15,315 bases of DNA from Candidatus Omnitrophota bacterium (GCA_028702395.1 JAQVOV010000027.1:1-15315), one strand, 5' to 3'. Positions 1-5,443 are shown, numbered from the stretch's first letter. A program made the numbers and translations. Notes: generated by a model not told the origin, from the letters alone.

Positions 1-149
1 CCACCTCCATCAGGAGTAGAATGATAAGGTTCACAAAAAAAAGACATTGACATGCCAAACCACCCACCCCCAACTTGACAAACCTCTAACATGGCTTGTT
101 CAGCTAAAAGTTCAACTGCTTTTATATTTGGCTTTACATATTTTTTCAT
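1..149 (-). CDS. Cys-containing short peptide, YxxP-leader family (partial, C-terminus outside window)
   Basis: An open frame starts with ATG at 149 and runs off the left edge without a stop (49 codons visible). The N-terminus MKKYVKPNIKAVELLAEQAM is the family leader, with Y4-x-x-P7-x-I9. It is followed by LEVC (Cys24), then GGGWF in place of the usual GGVYF, and a second Cys at residue 39. Its spacing fits the other window members. Two tandem sigma-70-type promoters lie upstream at 192-220 and 263-291, so this may be the first gene of a further peptide operon extending left of the window. No strong Shine-Dalgarno sequence is seen. Function is unknown. The short conserved leader and variable remainder suggest a modified-peptide precursor, which is inference. 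Confidence 0.75.
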   Translation of the reverse strand, partial: MKKYVKPNIKAVELLAEQAMLEVCQVGGGWFGMSMSFFCEPYHSTPDGG

Positions 150-191
150 GTTTTAAAATGCTTTTCGTATTTTTCTTTTAGTTTCAATTAA

Positions 192-220
192 ATAATACCT
201 ATATATTTAATAAAAGTCAA
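192..220 (-). promoter_or_regulatory. Proximal sigma-70-type promoter, peptide operon at left edge
   Basis: On the minus strand, TTGACT (215-220) is separated by 17 nt from TATTAT (192-197), each one mismatch from consensus. The ATG at 149 is about 40 nt downstream. A matching TTGACT-17-nt arrangement occurs at 2508-2536 and 671-699, so it belongs to a duplicated upstream region. Confidence 0.6.
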
Positions 221-262
221 GCTGTTTAACCCGTTTAAATGATACAAACTTTATCTTTTTTA

Positions 263-291
263 ACTATACACTATTTATATTTTTGTGTCAA
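263..291 (-). promoter_or_regulatory. Distal sigma-70-type promoter, peptide operon at left edge
   Basis: On the minus strand, a perfect -35 TTGACA (286-291) is followed by a 17-nt spacer and TATAGT (263-268). Just downstream, 241-255 reads as an imperfect palindrome (GATAAAGTTTGTATC on the minus strand) at a position where a repressor could bind. The whole unit, promoter plus palindrome, is repeated at 2557-2608 ahead of another family member. Confidence 0.7.
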
Positions 292-365
292 TTCGAAAAA
301 AGTGCTTTAATCAGGGGGATTCGAAGATCCAGTTTGCCCGAGAAAGAAGGGTATGTATAATAATT

Positions 366-394
366 AAAAAAAGAGGACAATTTGTCCGCTTTTA
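366..394 (-). terminator. Intrinsic terminator of the 932-417 peptide operon
   Basis: On the minus strand a hairpin GGACAA/TTGTCC, preceded by AAAAGC, is followed by a run of seven T. It lies just after the stop codon at 417. The same hairpin with T-tracts on both sides is found at 1267-1299 and 2682-2710. Confidence 0.8.
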
Positions 395-416
395 TACTTT
401 TACTTTTAATGGTTTT

Positions 417-662
417 TTATGACGGAGCTGCATCCGTAGAAGTGGCCGCTGTTGAACCAAAATCATTTGTCAAGCGAGATCTTCCTTTTACAGATACTGA
501 ACACATCATAATACCAGTAGCTGTCGAAGTCCCTGTCATAGCATAACAAAGTCCGCCTACTGTAAAAAAGGCTGCTCTAGGAACATTGTTGCATACCTGT
601 AATACTGCCTGCTCAGCATCAAGTTCAACACATTTTATTTTTGGTCGTGTGTATTTTTTCAT
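417..662 (-). CDS. Cys-containing short peptide, YxxP-leader family (81 aa)
   Basis: This 81-residue member has the leader MKKYTRPKIKCVELDAEQAV (Y4-x-x-P7-x-I9), Cys24 at the leader end, and Cys39 and Cys54 in the variable part. SVSVKG follows the third Cys and the C-terminus is APS. It differs from its relatives in lacking the G-x-[YW]-[FLM] block after Cys24, having NNVPRAAFF instead. The central part is rich in Thr, Ser, Gly and Ala. It is the second gene of a two-gene unit, 45 nt downstream of the gene ending at 708, and is closed by the terminator at 366-394. A TTGACT-17-TAAGCT candidate promoter lies in the 45-nt gap. No signal peptide or membrane segment is evident. Function is unknown. 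Confidence 0.8.
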   Translation of the reverse strand: MKKYTRPKIKCVELDAEQAVLQVCNNVPRAAFFTVGGLCYAMTGTSTATGIMMCSVSVKGRSRLTNDFGSTAATSTDAAPS

Positions 663-670
663 TTAACGTA

Positions 671-699
671 AGCTTACATTAAAAAAGAATAAAAGTCAA
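671..699 (-). promoter_or_regulatory. Candidate internal promoter before the 662 peptide gene
   Basis: TTGACT (694-699) is 17 nt from TAAGCT (671-676) on the minus strand. The -10 match is poor, but the sequence TTGACTTTTATT is shared with the proximal promoter at 192-220. It may be a decaying copy of that promoter. Confidence 0.35.
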
Positions 700-707
700 A
701 AGCTTTA

Positions 708-932
708 TTACGAAGGAACTGCTTCTCCCAGTGCCATTGTAATAGGCGTATTTTGTCTTGCCCCTTTCACACTTGTATTACAATATGAACCTGCACTTTG
801 TGTTCCAGAAGCACAAAGAGGGACATCTGTAAATTTAAAAAAATATTTACCCCCTAATTTGCATACCTCTAATACAGCCTGTTCTGTATCTAGTTCAATC
901 CTTTTAATTTTTGGATGTATGTATTTTCCCAT
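708..932 (-). CDS. Cys-containing short peptide, YxxP-leader family (74 aa)
   Basis: This 74-residue member starts MGKYIHPKIKRIELDTEQAV and has LEVC with Cys24, then LGGKYFF, which matches the family's GGxYF block. Cys40 and Cys51 are 10 residues apart, NTSVKG follows, and the C-terminus is VPS. A GGAG sequence lies about 9 nt before the ATG (CTTGGAGTAACGCGAT). The same CTTGGAG ribosome binding site precedes recJ and queA. It is the first gene of a two-gene unit with 417-662. Function is unknown. Confidence 0.8.
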   Translation of the reverse strand: MGKYIHPKIKRIELDTEQAVLEVCKLGGKYFFKFTDVPLCASGTQSAGSYCNTSVKGARQNTPITMALGEAVPS

Positions 933-978
933 ATCGCGTTACTCCAAGGTAATAATAAAACACTGGTTTTTGTTATCA

Positions 979-1008
979 TGTAGGGGCAATTCATGAATTG
1001 CCCCTACA
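979..1008. repeat. GTAGGGGC palindromic repeat
   Basis: This is a perfect 30-nt palindrome with arms TGTAGGGGCAATTCA and its complement. It has the same TGTAGGGGC/GCCCCTACA ends as the elements at 10571-10600, 14568-14597, 1206-1253 and 9342-9404, but a different centre. Confidence 0.85.
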
Positions 1009-1059
1009 AAAAACCGTGTTTCAAAAATCCTATACAGGACTTTCCATCCTTTTCTTCTG

Positions 1060-1082
1060 CCAAAATTCATTTAAAATTTTGG
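1060..1082. repeat. CCAAAATT palindrome followed by AGATCTCG
   Basis: This inverted repeat has arms CCAAAATT/AATTTTGG (with extra A/T pairing) and is followed by ATAGATCTCGTCAT. A close relative at 12970-13017 has the same palindrome followed by GCGAGATCTCGCCAT, so this copy appears degenerate. Confidence 0.6.
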
Positions 1083-1205
1083 ATAGATCTCGTCATTTGT
1101 CAGAAAACTGGAAATAACATACTTACAACTGATGTCTGAAATTATTATACCACAAAAAAAATAAACTTTTTATACTTCTTGCCACTCGTTAGCTGTTTAT
1201 GTACT

Positions 1206-1253
1206 GTAGAGGCGTATTGCAACCTGCCTGCCGGCAGGCTAGTACGCCCCTAC
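1206..1253. repeat. GTAGGGGCG hairpin with a nested 20-nt palindromic insertion
   Basis: The flanks 1206-1222 and 1243-1253 match the GTAGGGGCGTATTGCAA and TACGCCCCTAC halves of the intact element at 10571-10600, with one A/G mismatch. Between them sit 20 extra nucleotides (1223-1242) containing the palindrome GCCTGCCGGCAGGC. This reads as one small repeat inserted into another. Confidence 0.75.
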
Positions 1254-1266
1254 CTTCTCTCGCAAG

Positions 1267-1299
1267 AAAAAAACGGACAAATTGTCCGCTTTTTTTTCT
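1267..1299. terminator. Bidirectional intrinsic terminator after the 1315 peptide gene
   Basis: The stem CGGACAA/TTGTCCG is flanked by a run of A on one side and a run of eight T on the other, so it can act in both directions. It lies 16 nt past the stop codon at 1315 and is a near copy of the terminators at 366-394 and 2682-2710. Confidence 0.85.
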
Positions 1300-1314
1300 T
1301 ACATCTTATTTTAA

Positions 1315-1542
1315 TTAGCTGGGCATGTCGTTTGTATATTGAATTTTTGCTGAGTATCCCATAAGCTCAGAGTTTCCTTTTACACCTGTATTGCAAGTCG
1401 CAGTATAAGTTGTTGGCCATATCACCAGGCCACATTGGGAACCTATTTCAAAATATACTCCTCCTATTGCACATACTTGTAACAAAGCTTGTTTAGGATC
1501 AAGTTCCACACATTTAATTTTTGGTTGTATATATTTTTTCAT
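1315..1542 (-). CDS. Cys-containing short peptide, YxxP-leader family (75 aa)
   Basis: I chose the ATG at 1542, giving 75 residues, because it starts exactly at the family leader MKKYIQPKIKCVELDPKQAL and has AAAGGA just upstream. The longer frame to 1638 only adds sequence overlapping the previous gene. The leader ends at Cys24, followed by AIGGVYF. Cys37 and Cys50 are 12 residues apart, NTGVKG follows, and the C-terminus is MPS. An additional Cys11 lies in the leader, as in the 417-662 member. It is the second gene of a two-gene unit, 55 nt after the stop of the 1846 gene, and is closed by the terminator at 1267-1299. Function is unknown. Confidence 0.8.
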   Translation of the reverse strand: MKKYIQPKIKCVELDPKQALLQVCAIGGVYFEIGSQCGLVIWPTTYTATCNTGVKGNSELMGYSAKIQYTNDMPS

Positions 1543-1597
1543 GTTTCCTTTATCTTTTATAAAACAACCACAACTGTTTTTTGAAATCAAGGATTTA

Positions 1598-1846
1598 CTA
1601 GCTTGCAGGTGCAACATCTTCTCTAAGCGGAGTAGCACTAAGCATTGGTGTACTGCCTCCAGCGCCTCCTTTAGGAGTTATACCACATGGGGTATCTGAT
1701 CCTGCAACAGAATTACAATCACGTGCAACTGCCCCATAATTCTCTAAAGCAAACAAATAAATTCCACCAATTCTACAGATCTGCAAAAGTGCTTGCTTAG
1801 GATCAAGTTCAATGGATTTTATTTTTGGCTGTATGTATTTTTTCAT
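1598..1846 (-). CDS. Cys-containing short peptide, YxxP-leader family (82 aa)
   Basis: This 82-residue member has the leader MKKYIQPKIKSIELDPKQAL, LQIC with Cys24, then RIGGIYL. Cys44 and Cys54 are 9 residues apart, and GITPKG follows where relatives have xxSVKG. The C-terminus is PAS, a small deviation from PS. AAGGA lies about 5 nt before the start. The block AAGTACAAGGATAAACACTG (1864-1883, plus strand), shared with three other family genes, lies just upstream. It is the first gene of a two-gene unit with 1315-1542. Function is unknown. Confidence 0.8.
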   Translation of the reverse strand: MKKYIQPKIKSIELDPKQALLQICRIGGIYLFALENYGAVARDCNSVAGSDTPCGITPKGGAGGSTPMLSATPLREDVAPAS

Positions 1847-1863
1847 TTTTTCCTTTTTATTTT

Positions 1864-1888
1864 AAGTACAAGGATAAACACTGATAAA
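1864..1888. repeat. Shared block upstream of peptide genes (AAGTACAAGGATAAACACTG)
   Basis: This block starts 18 nt upstream of the 1846 start. Copies lie at a similar place before the genes starting at 3047 (3069-3087), 11004 (11013-11034) and 11749 (11772-11789). It may be a regulatory 5' untranslated element or simply part of the duplicated unit. Confidence 0.55.
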
Positions 1889-1932
1889 GTTCTCTGACTT
1901 CTGTCCTCTTATAACGTTAACCATACTATCAA

Positions 1933-1961
1933 TATATAGATCACAATTTACGGGTTCACAA
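1933..1961 (-). promoter_or_regulatory. Candidate promoter for the 1846-1315 peptide unit
   Basis: On the minus strand TTGTGA (1956-1961) is 17 nt from TATATA (1933-1938). It lies about 87 nt before the ATG at 1846. The match is moderate and AT-rich sequence makes chance hits likely. Confidence 0.3.
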
Positions 1962-1992
1962 CCCCTATCAACTCCATTTAGGATGTTCCACT

Positions 1993-2020
1993 AGCTCGCT
2001 GCACGCAGCTCGCGGCGCGT
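1993..2020. repeat. Heptamer array, AGCTCGC type
   Basis: Four 7-nt units: AGCTCGC, TGCACGC, AGCTCGC, GGCGCGT. It directly follows the motif TTTAGGATGTTCCACT (1978-1993). Confidence 0.6.
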
Positions 2021-2053
2021 AACAAAAATATTATTAAAGCCCTATTAACCGTT

Positions 2054-2102
2054 CTGGTTCCTAGTCACTGGTCTCTGGTTTCTATCCCCTATTACCAATT
2101 CT
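2054..2102. repeat. Heptamer array, CTGGTTC type
   Basis: Seven consecutive 7-nt units (CTGGTTC, CTAGTCA, CTGGTCT, CTGGTTT, CTATCCC, CTATTAC, CAATTCT) end at the stop codon of the peptide gene at 2102. The unit resembles the array inside the SpoIID signal peptide (14225-14259), read on the opposite strand. Confidence 0.75.
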
Positions 2103-2332
2103 CAAGAAGGTTTTGCTGAACCTAATCCATTTGTAAGGCCTGCAGTAGAAGTTGTTATCCCCCTAACACTAATATCACAATATGGCCCAAACTTCCCCAC
2201 CCCAATACCACAAAGGGAAGTTCCTGCAGGTTTAAAAAAATATACTCCTCCAATTTGGCATACTTCTAATATAGCTTGCTCAGGGTCAAGTATAACTGCC
2301 TTTATTCTTGGATACTTATATTGTTTTCTCAT
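2102..2332 (-). CDS. Cys-containing short peptide, YxxP-leader family (76 aa)
   Basis: The ATG at 2332 gives 76 residues and matches the family leader as MRKQYKYPRIKAVILDPEQA (Y5-x-x-P8-x-I10). A TTG six codons upstream is possible but adds only MKKKID. The leader ends at Cys25, followed by QIGGVYFF. Cys41 and Cys52 are 10 residues apart, DISVRG follows, and the C-terminus is KPS. The stretch FGPYC-x-x-SV resembles the member at 10780-11004. Its start overlaps the end of the 40-residue reading frame 2316-2438 by 17 nt and has no good ribosome binding site of its own, so translation may be coupled. Function is unknown. Confidence 0.8.
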   Translation of the reverse strand: MRKQYKYPRIKAVILDPEQAILEVCQIGGVYFFKPAGTSLCGIGVGKFGPYCDISVRGITTSTAGLTNGLGSAKPS

Positions 2333-2438
2333 GTCTATCTTTTTTTTCAAAGCTGTTACTGCAATCTTCGGCAGAATCAGTGCAAACAGCTTCCATCTTA
2401 ACCGCTTTGATCTTTGGTTTGCTATATTGTTTTTTCAT
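2316..2438 (-). CDS. Divergent 40-residue relative of the peptide family
   Basis: An ATG at 2438 preceded by GGAGGAGCTC, the strongest ribosome binding site near any peptide gene here, opens a 40-codon frame ending at 2316. It begins MKKQYSKPKIKAVKMEAVC, keeping Y5-x-x-P8-x-I10, then continues TDSAEDCSN with a second Cys. It lacks the LD-x-EQA segment, the GGVYF block and the PS end. Its terminal 17 nt overlap the start of the 2332 gene. It is the first frame behind the tandem promoters at 2508-2608. It could be a truncated paralogue, a member of a second peptide family with the same leader motif, or a translational leader. Confidence 0.5.
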   Translation of the reverse strand: MKKQYSKPKIKAVKMEAVCTDSAEDCSNSFEKKDRHEKTI

Positions 2439-2507
2439 GAGCTCCTCCATCAATTGATGCTTCTCCTTTATTGTACTTTTCTTGTTTTTCTTTTAATTCT
2501 TAATAAA

Positions 2508-2536
2508 ATCTTACATCCATAATCATTAAAAGTCAA
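2508..2536 (-). promoter_or_regulatory. Proximal sigma-70-type promoter of the 2438/2332 unit
   Basis: On the minus strand TTGACT (2531-2536) is 17 nt from TAAGAT (2508-2513). It corresponds in position and sequence to the proximal promoter at 192-220, with a weaker -10. Confidence 0.45.
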
Positions 2537-2579
2537 GGTCTTAAGTCATTTTAAAATGATACAAATTTTATCTTTTTTT

Positions 2580-2608
2580 ACTATACACTATTTGTTTTTG
2601 TGTGTCAA
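2580..2608 (-). promoter_or_regulatory. Distal sigma-70-type promoter of the 2438/2332 unit
   Basis: TTGACA (2603-2608), a 17-nt spacer and TATAGT (2580-2585) on the minus strand match the promoter at 263-291. The following imperfect palindrome GATAAAATTTGTATC (2558-2572) is conserved too. The shared region is roughly 90 nt, indicating duplication. Confidence 0.7.
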
Positions 2609-2681
2609 TCCAAAAAGATCTTTCATGAGTGTGTGTGTATATAATGTAGCTTATACGAGTAGGATCATATATATATCAAAT

Positions 2682-2710
2682 AAAAAAGCGGACAAAATGT
2701 CCGCTTTTTT
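2682..2710. terminator. Bidirectional intrinsic terminator after the 2808 peptide gene
   Basis: The stem GCGGACA/TGTCCGC carries A and T tracts on either side. It lies about 100 nt past the stop of the 2808 gene and is the third copy of this terminator in cluster A. Confidence 0.8.
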
Positions 2711-2807
2711 ATATTTTACTCACTTATCAGAAACTTAATAGAATATATTCTTTTATGTTCAATCTATCTTTTCAGTTTTATGCAAAACATTTATCTTTAT
2801 AACAGCT

Positions 2808-3047
2808 TTAGGAAGGCTTATCATCAACGTTCTCTGAAGCTAAAGCTCCTTGAGGTGCGGTTATTCCCTTAACTGATACGTCACATGCAAAACCTGTCCC
2901 TGTTTGAACACATACACTTCCAATACCTGCAAACTCTACAAATTTCATGTATAATCCTTCAACCTTACAAACCTGTAATATCGCTTGTTTAGCATCAAGT
3001 TCAACAGCACTTATTTTTGGTTTTTTGTATTTTTTATTATTTTTCAT
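2808..3047 (-). CDS. Cys-containing short peptide, YxxP-leader family (79 aa)
   Basis: The ATG at 3047 gives 79 residues starting MKNNKKYKKPKISAVELDAK (Y7-x-x-P10-x-I12). The NN insertion also occurs in the 10780-11004 member. The leader ends LQVC with Cys27, followed by KVEGLYM, a variant of GGVYF keeping one Gly. Cys46 and Cys55 are 8 residues apart, DVSVKG follows, and the C-terminus is KPS. The longer frame to 3152 only reads back into the repeat upstream and is not supported. No clear Shine-Dalgarno sequence is present. The 123-nt repeat at 3071-3194 lies immediately upstream, as it does for the 11749 gene. Function is unknown. Confidence 0.8.
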   Translation of the reverse strand: MKNNKKYKKPKISAVELDAKQAILQVCKVEGLYMKFVEFAGIGSVCVQTGTGFACDVSVKGITAPQGALASENVDDKPS

Positions 3048-3070
3048 TTTGTTTTTCTTTTTATTTAAAG

Positions 3071-3194
3071 TACAAGGATTAACACAGATGACAGAATAAA
3101 AATGCTTAATTTTTATTCTGTCATCCCGGTTTTGCCGGCTAAAAGCCGGCAAATACCGGGATCTAAAACATTTTTAAGATAAACACTGATAAAC
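3071..3194. repeat. 123-nt long repeat, copy in cluster A
   Basis: Nearly identical to 11773-11895 (I count one substitution and about one indel). It holds a 37-nt hairpin with 15-bp arms (3088-3124, arm ATGACAGAATAAAAA) and an adjacent 36-nt hairpin CCCGGT...ACCGGG with inner GCCGGC/GCCGGC (3125-3160). It ends in AAACACTGATAA. Both copies begin 24-25 nt upstream of a peptide gene start. Confidence 0.85.
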
Positions 3195-3209
3195 TTTTCT
3201 AGCTTATAT

Positions 3210-3259
3210 TCAGAACGTTCCACTAGCTGACAGCTAAAAGCTGACAGCTGATGGCTAAA
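3210..3259. repeat. AGAACGTTCCACT motif plus AGCTGAC heptamer array at recJ stop
   Basis: The motif TTCAGAACGTTCCACT (3210-3225) is followed by about five units AGCTGAC, AGCTAAA, (A)CTGAC, AGCTGAT, GGCTAAA. The last unit contains the recJ stop codon (TAG, 3255-3257), so the array begins inside the gene end. Confidence 0.7.
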
Positions 3260-4943
3260 CATGCACCCTAATATCCTTTATCTCAAGCTGAATGGATTCA
3301 AGTCCCTGCCACGTATTTATCGACGGAGTATAAACCATATCAAAAGCCTCTCTCATTCCAGGAATAGAAATGTTATCTTTATTAAAACATATAGCTTCAT
3401 ATGATGCGCCTCTTGATTTAACCCACATCTTAATACCATTTTTCCCTACAGCTTTTGAATCAACTTGTAATGAAAGCGCTTTTGATGCAAGTACAGGTTT
3501 TCTATTGCCAGGACCAAATGGTTTTAACATGTCAAGCTGCTGAATAAGTTCTTTTGATATGATAGACATATCAATACATGCATCAATATCAACTCTTGGA
3601 ATTAACATTTTTTTATCAAGATTATTCTTGGCATATTCGTTGATCTGTTTTTTAAATTGTTCTATATTAACAATATTAATATTTATTCCACAAGCCATTT
3701 CATGCCCGCCATACCCCTCAAGTGTATCTTTGCAATGCGATATCGCTTTAAAAAGATCAAATCCAGGAATACTTCGTCCTGAACCTTTTCCATTATCTTT
3801 ATCTAAAGCTATAACGATCGATGGCCTATGATATTTATCAACCAAACGCGATGCTACAATACCAATAACACCAGAATGCCATTTATCTTCTTCAATAACA
3901 ATGACCATATCTTTTTTAAAATCAAACTCGCGTTCAACGATCTCTTTTGCCTGTGTAGTAATATCAGCTTCTATTTTTTGGCGCCTGGCATTTTCTTCGT
4001 TAAGCATTTTAGCAAGTTTATAAGCTTCATCCCAATCTTCAGATAAAAGAAGTTCTAAAGCCTTATCAGCTGCACCCATTCTACCCATTGCATTTATTCT
4101 TGGCCCTAAACCAAACCCGATATGCTGTGCATCAAGAGTTTTATCTTTAAGACCTGCAAGATCTATTAAAGCTCTTAGCCCCATACTATCTGTCTGCTGA
4201 AGTCTTTCAAGGCCATACTTAGTAAATATCCGATTCTCAGAAATTTGCGGAACAATATCTGCAACAGTACCGAGTGCGACCAGATCAAGATATTCTGTAG
4301 GAACAGAATCCCTTTTATTTAATATGGCTTGAACTAATTTAAAAGCAACACCTACACCTGCTAACCCTTTGAAAGGATAATTACAGGTTTTCTGATGCGG
4401 ATCAATAATAGCATATGCCTTAGGTAGGTTCTCCTCGTCAACTTCATGATGATCTGTTATAATGACATCTATCCCTAAAGAGTTTGCCAAGTCAACTTCT
4501 TTAACTCCGCTTATCCCGCAATCCACAGTTATTATTAAAGATATATTTCTCTTTTTAGCAAACCTAACAGCATCTTCATTAAGTCCATATCCTTCATCTA
4601 TCCTATTTGGAATATAAGTAAAAACATCTATTCCCAATTTTTTAAAGGCTTTTGATATTAAAGCTACTGAACTAACACCATCAACATCATAATCTCCATA
4701 AACAAGAATGTTCTCTTTTTTTGAAAAAGCCTGTTTTATCCTTAAAACTGTTTTCTCCATATCTTTCATAATAAAAGGATCATAACAGTGAGTTAGATCA
4801 CCATACAAGAACGTGTCAGCTTGCTGAAGATCTATTATCCCGCGATTAATAAGTAGTTTAGAGATCAATGGATGAACATCCAATGCCTTTGAAAACTTTA
4901 ATGTAAGTTCTTTATATGTAGGTTTAACTATCCAGTGTTTCAT
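3255..4943 (-). CDS. recJ: Single-stranded-DNA-specific exonuclease RecJ
   Basis: RecJ degrades single-stranded DNA 5' to 3' in recombination, base excision and mismatch repair in the cytoplasm. The 562-residue product has the DHH phosphoesterase motifs: VYGDYDVDGVSS (81-92), ITVDCGISG (138-146), ITDHHEVDE (162-170) and ALGTVADIVP (223-232). A GPRINAMGRM stretch follows at 280-289. The DHHA1 part includes HSGVIGIVASRL (356-367), GSGRSIPGFD (387-396) and GGHEMACGI (412-420). Length is typical of RecJ and no key residue is missing. GGAG lies about 11 nt before the ATG, embedded in the CTTTTATCTTGGAG end of a heptamer array. It follows the four-helix bundle gene by 45 nt. The stop codon lies within the heptamer array at 3226-3259. 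Confidence 0.96.
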   Translation of the reverse strand: MKHWIVKPTYKELTLKFSKALDVHPLISKLLINRGIIDLQQADTFLYGDLTHCYDPFIMKDMEKTVLRIKQAFSKKENILVYGDYDVDGVSSVALISKAFKKLGIDVFTYIPNRIDEGYGLNEDAVRFAKKRNISLIITVDCGISGVKEVDLANSLGIDVIITDHHEVDEENLPKAYAIIDPHQKTCNYPFKGLAGVGVAFKLVQAILNKRDSVPTEYLDLVALGTVADIVPQISENRIFTKYGLERLQQTDSMGLRALIDLAGLKDKTLDAQHIGFGLGPRINAMGRMGAADKALELLLSEDWDEAYKLAKMLNEENARRQKIEADITTQAKEIVEREFDFKKDMVIVIEEDKWHSGVIGIVASRLVDKYHRPSIVIALDKDNGKGSGRSIPGFDLFKAISHCKDTLEGYGGHEMACGININIVNIEQFKKQINEYAKNNLDKKMLIPRVDIDACIDMSIISKELIQQLDMLKPFGPGNRKPVLASKALSLQVDSKAVGKNGIKMWVKSRGASYEAICFNKDNISIPGMREAFDMVYTPSINTWQGLESIQLEIKDIRVHV

Positions 4944-4955
4944 AGTCGCTACGCT

Positions 4956-4988
4956 CCAAGATAAAAGACAAAAGATAAAAGATTAAAA
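4956..4988. repeat. Heptamer array, AAAAGAT type, between four-helix gene and recJ
   Basis: Units CCAAGAT, AAAAGAC, AAAAGAT, AAAAGAT and a degenerate fifth fill most of this 45-nt gap. On the minus strand the array ends in TCTTGGAG, which supplies the recJ ribosome binding site. The same stretch precedes queA at 10513-10540. Confidence 0.7.
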
Positions 4989-5345
4989 TTATTTAGCATT
5001 CTTCTTCCTTAATATTGCTCCAAAAATATTTTTAAGTTCTTCTGATTCCTTTATTAAAAACTTTATCTTTTCATTTTTAACCATATTTGTTGCTTCAATT
5101 ATCCTCAACCAATAATTTGCTTCTCTAACTTCTTTAAGACATATGCTGATTTTAAACAAAAACTCTTCTTTACTATAAGTCCCTTGAGATTCTTCGTAAT
5201 TAGCTCCAATAGAAGTTCCTGCCTTTGCTAACTGAAAAGAAATGACATTACTTTCTGTACTCTTCTCTAATACCCTTACTATTTTAATGATCTCGACTGC
5301 AAACTGAAAGGTTCTTTCTTTAAGATCTTTATTCTTTTCTATCAT
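4989..5345 (-). CDS. Four-helix bundle protein (23S rRNA intervening-sequence protein family)
   Basis: This 118-residue protein matches the S23/four-helix bundle family. Typical stretches are FAVEIIKIV near the N-terminus, FQLAKAGTSIGANYEESQG (about 57-75), FLFKISICLKEVREANYWLR (83-102) and a C-terminal helix. The family was first noted inside intervening sequences of 23S rRNA genes but is common as a stand-alone gene. Its biochemical role is not established. A strong ribosome binding site (GGGGAGG) precedes the ATG. It sits between secDF and recJ, which are usually adjacent, and heptamer arrays of the same (CTTTTAT) type, in opposite orientation, flank it at 4956-4988 and 5409-5443. This looks like an inserted cassette, which is inference. 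Confidence 0.9.
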   Translation of the reverse strand: MIEKNKDLKERTFQFAVEIIKIVRVLEKSTESNVISFQLAKAGTSIGANYEESQGTYSKEEFLFKISICLKEVREANYWLRIIEATNMVKNEKIKFLIKESEELKNIFGAILRKKNAK

Positions 5346-5367
5346 AAAACCTCCCCATCTCTAAACC

Positions 5368-5395
5368 AAATGAAGGCTTTTAAAAGCCTTCATTT
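5368..5395. repeat. 28-nt perfect palindrome upstream of the four-helix gene
   Basis: The arms are AAATGAAGGCTTTT and its exact complement with no loop. It lies between the secDF 3' end and the four-helix gene's ribosome binding site. It could form a hairpin in the transcript. No T-run makes it a clear terminator. Confidence 0.7.
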
Positions 5396-5443
5396 AGGAC
5401 GTTCCACCCTTTTATCTTTATTCTTTTATCTTTTATCTTTACC
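5393..5443. repeat. AGGACGTTCCACC motif plus CTTTTAT heptamer array at secDF stop
   Basis: The motif TTTAGGACGTTCCACC (5394-5409) leads into units CTTTTAT, CTTTATT, CTTTTAT, CTTTTAT, CTTTACC (5409-5443). The final unit contains the secDF stop codon (TAA, 5439-5441). Confidence 0.75.

Larger units (their letters stand above)
933..1314. other. Repeat-filled spacer in peptide cluster A
   Basis: I see no gene in this 382-nt spacer. It holds a 30-nt perfect GTAGGGGC palindrome (979-1008), the AGGACTTTCCATCC motif (1036-1049), an AT-rich palindrome (1060-1082), a second GTAGGGGC-type hairpin with a nested insertion (1206-1253) and a terminator (1267-1299). Any promoter for the 932 gene must lie here, but none stands out. 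Confidence 0.6.
2439..2807. other. Promoter and terminator spacer in peptide cluster A
   Basis: This 369-nt gene-free stretch contains tandem promoters for the 2438/2332 unit (2508-2536 and 2580-2608) and the terminator of the 2808 gene (2682-2710). I see no further gene. Open frames on the plus strand here lack family resemblance and ribosome binding sites. Confidence 0.6.

Noticed and set aside
320..345. GGGGGATTCGAAGATCC resembling a tRNA T-arm
   Set aside because: The flanking arms do not pair as a 5-bp T stem, and no acceptor or anticodon stem could be found on either strand.
1543..1638. N-terminal extension of the 1542 peptide gene
   Set aside because: It overlaps the preceding peptide gene and precedes the conserved leader. 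The ATG at 1542 has a ribosome binding site and matches all relatives.
3048..3152. N-terminal extension of the 3047 peptide gene
   Set aside because: The extension is translated from the dispersed hairpin repeat and has no counterpart in the family.
3088..3160. CRISPR array or direct-repeat system
   Set aside because: The hairpins are adjacent palindromes, not regularly spaced repeats with unique spacers, and no cas genes are present.
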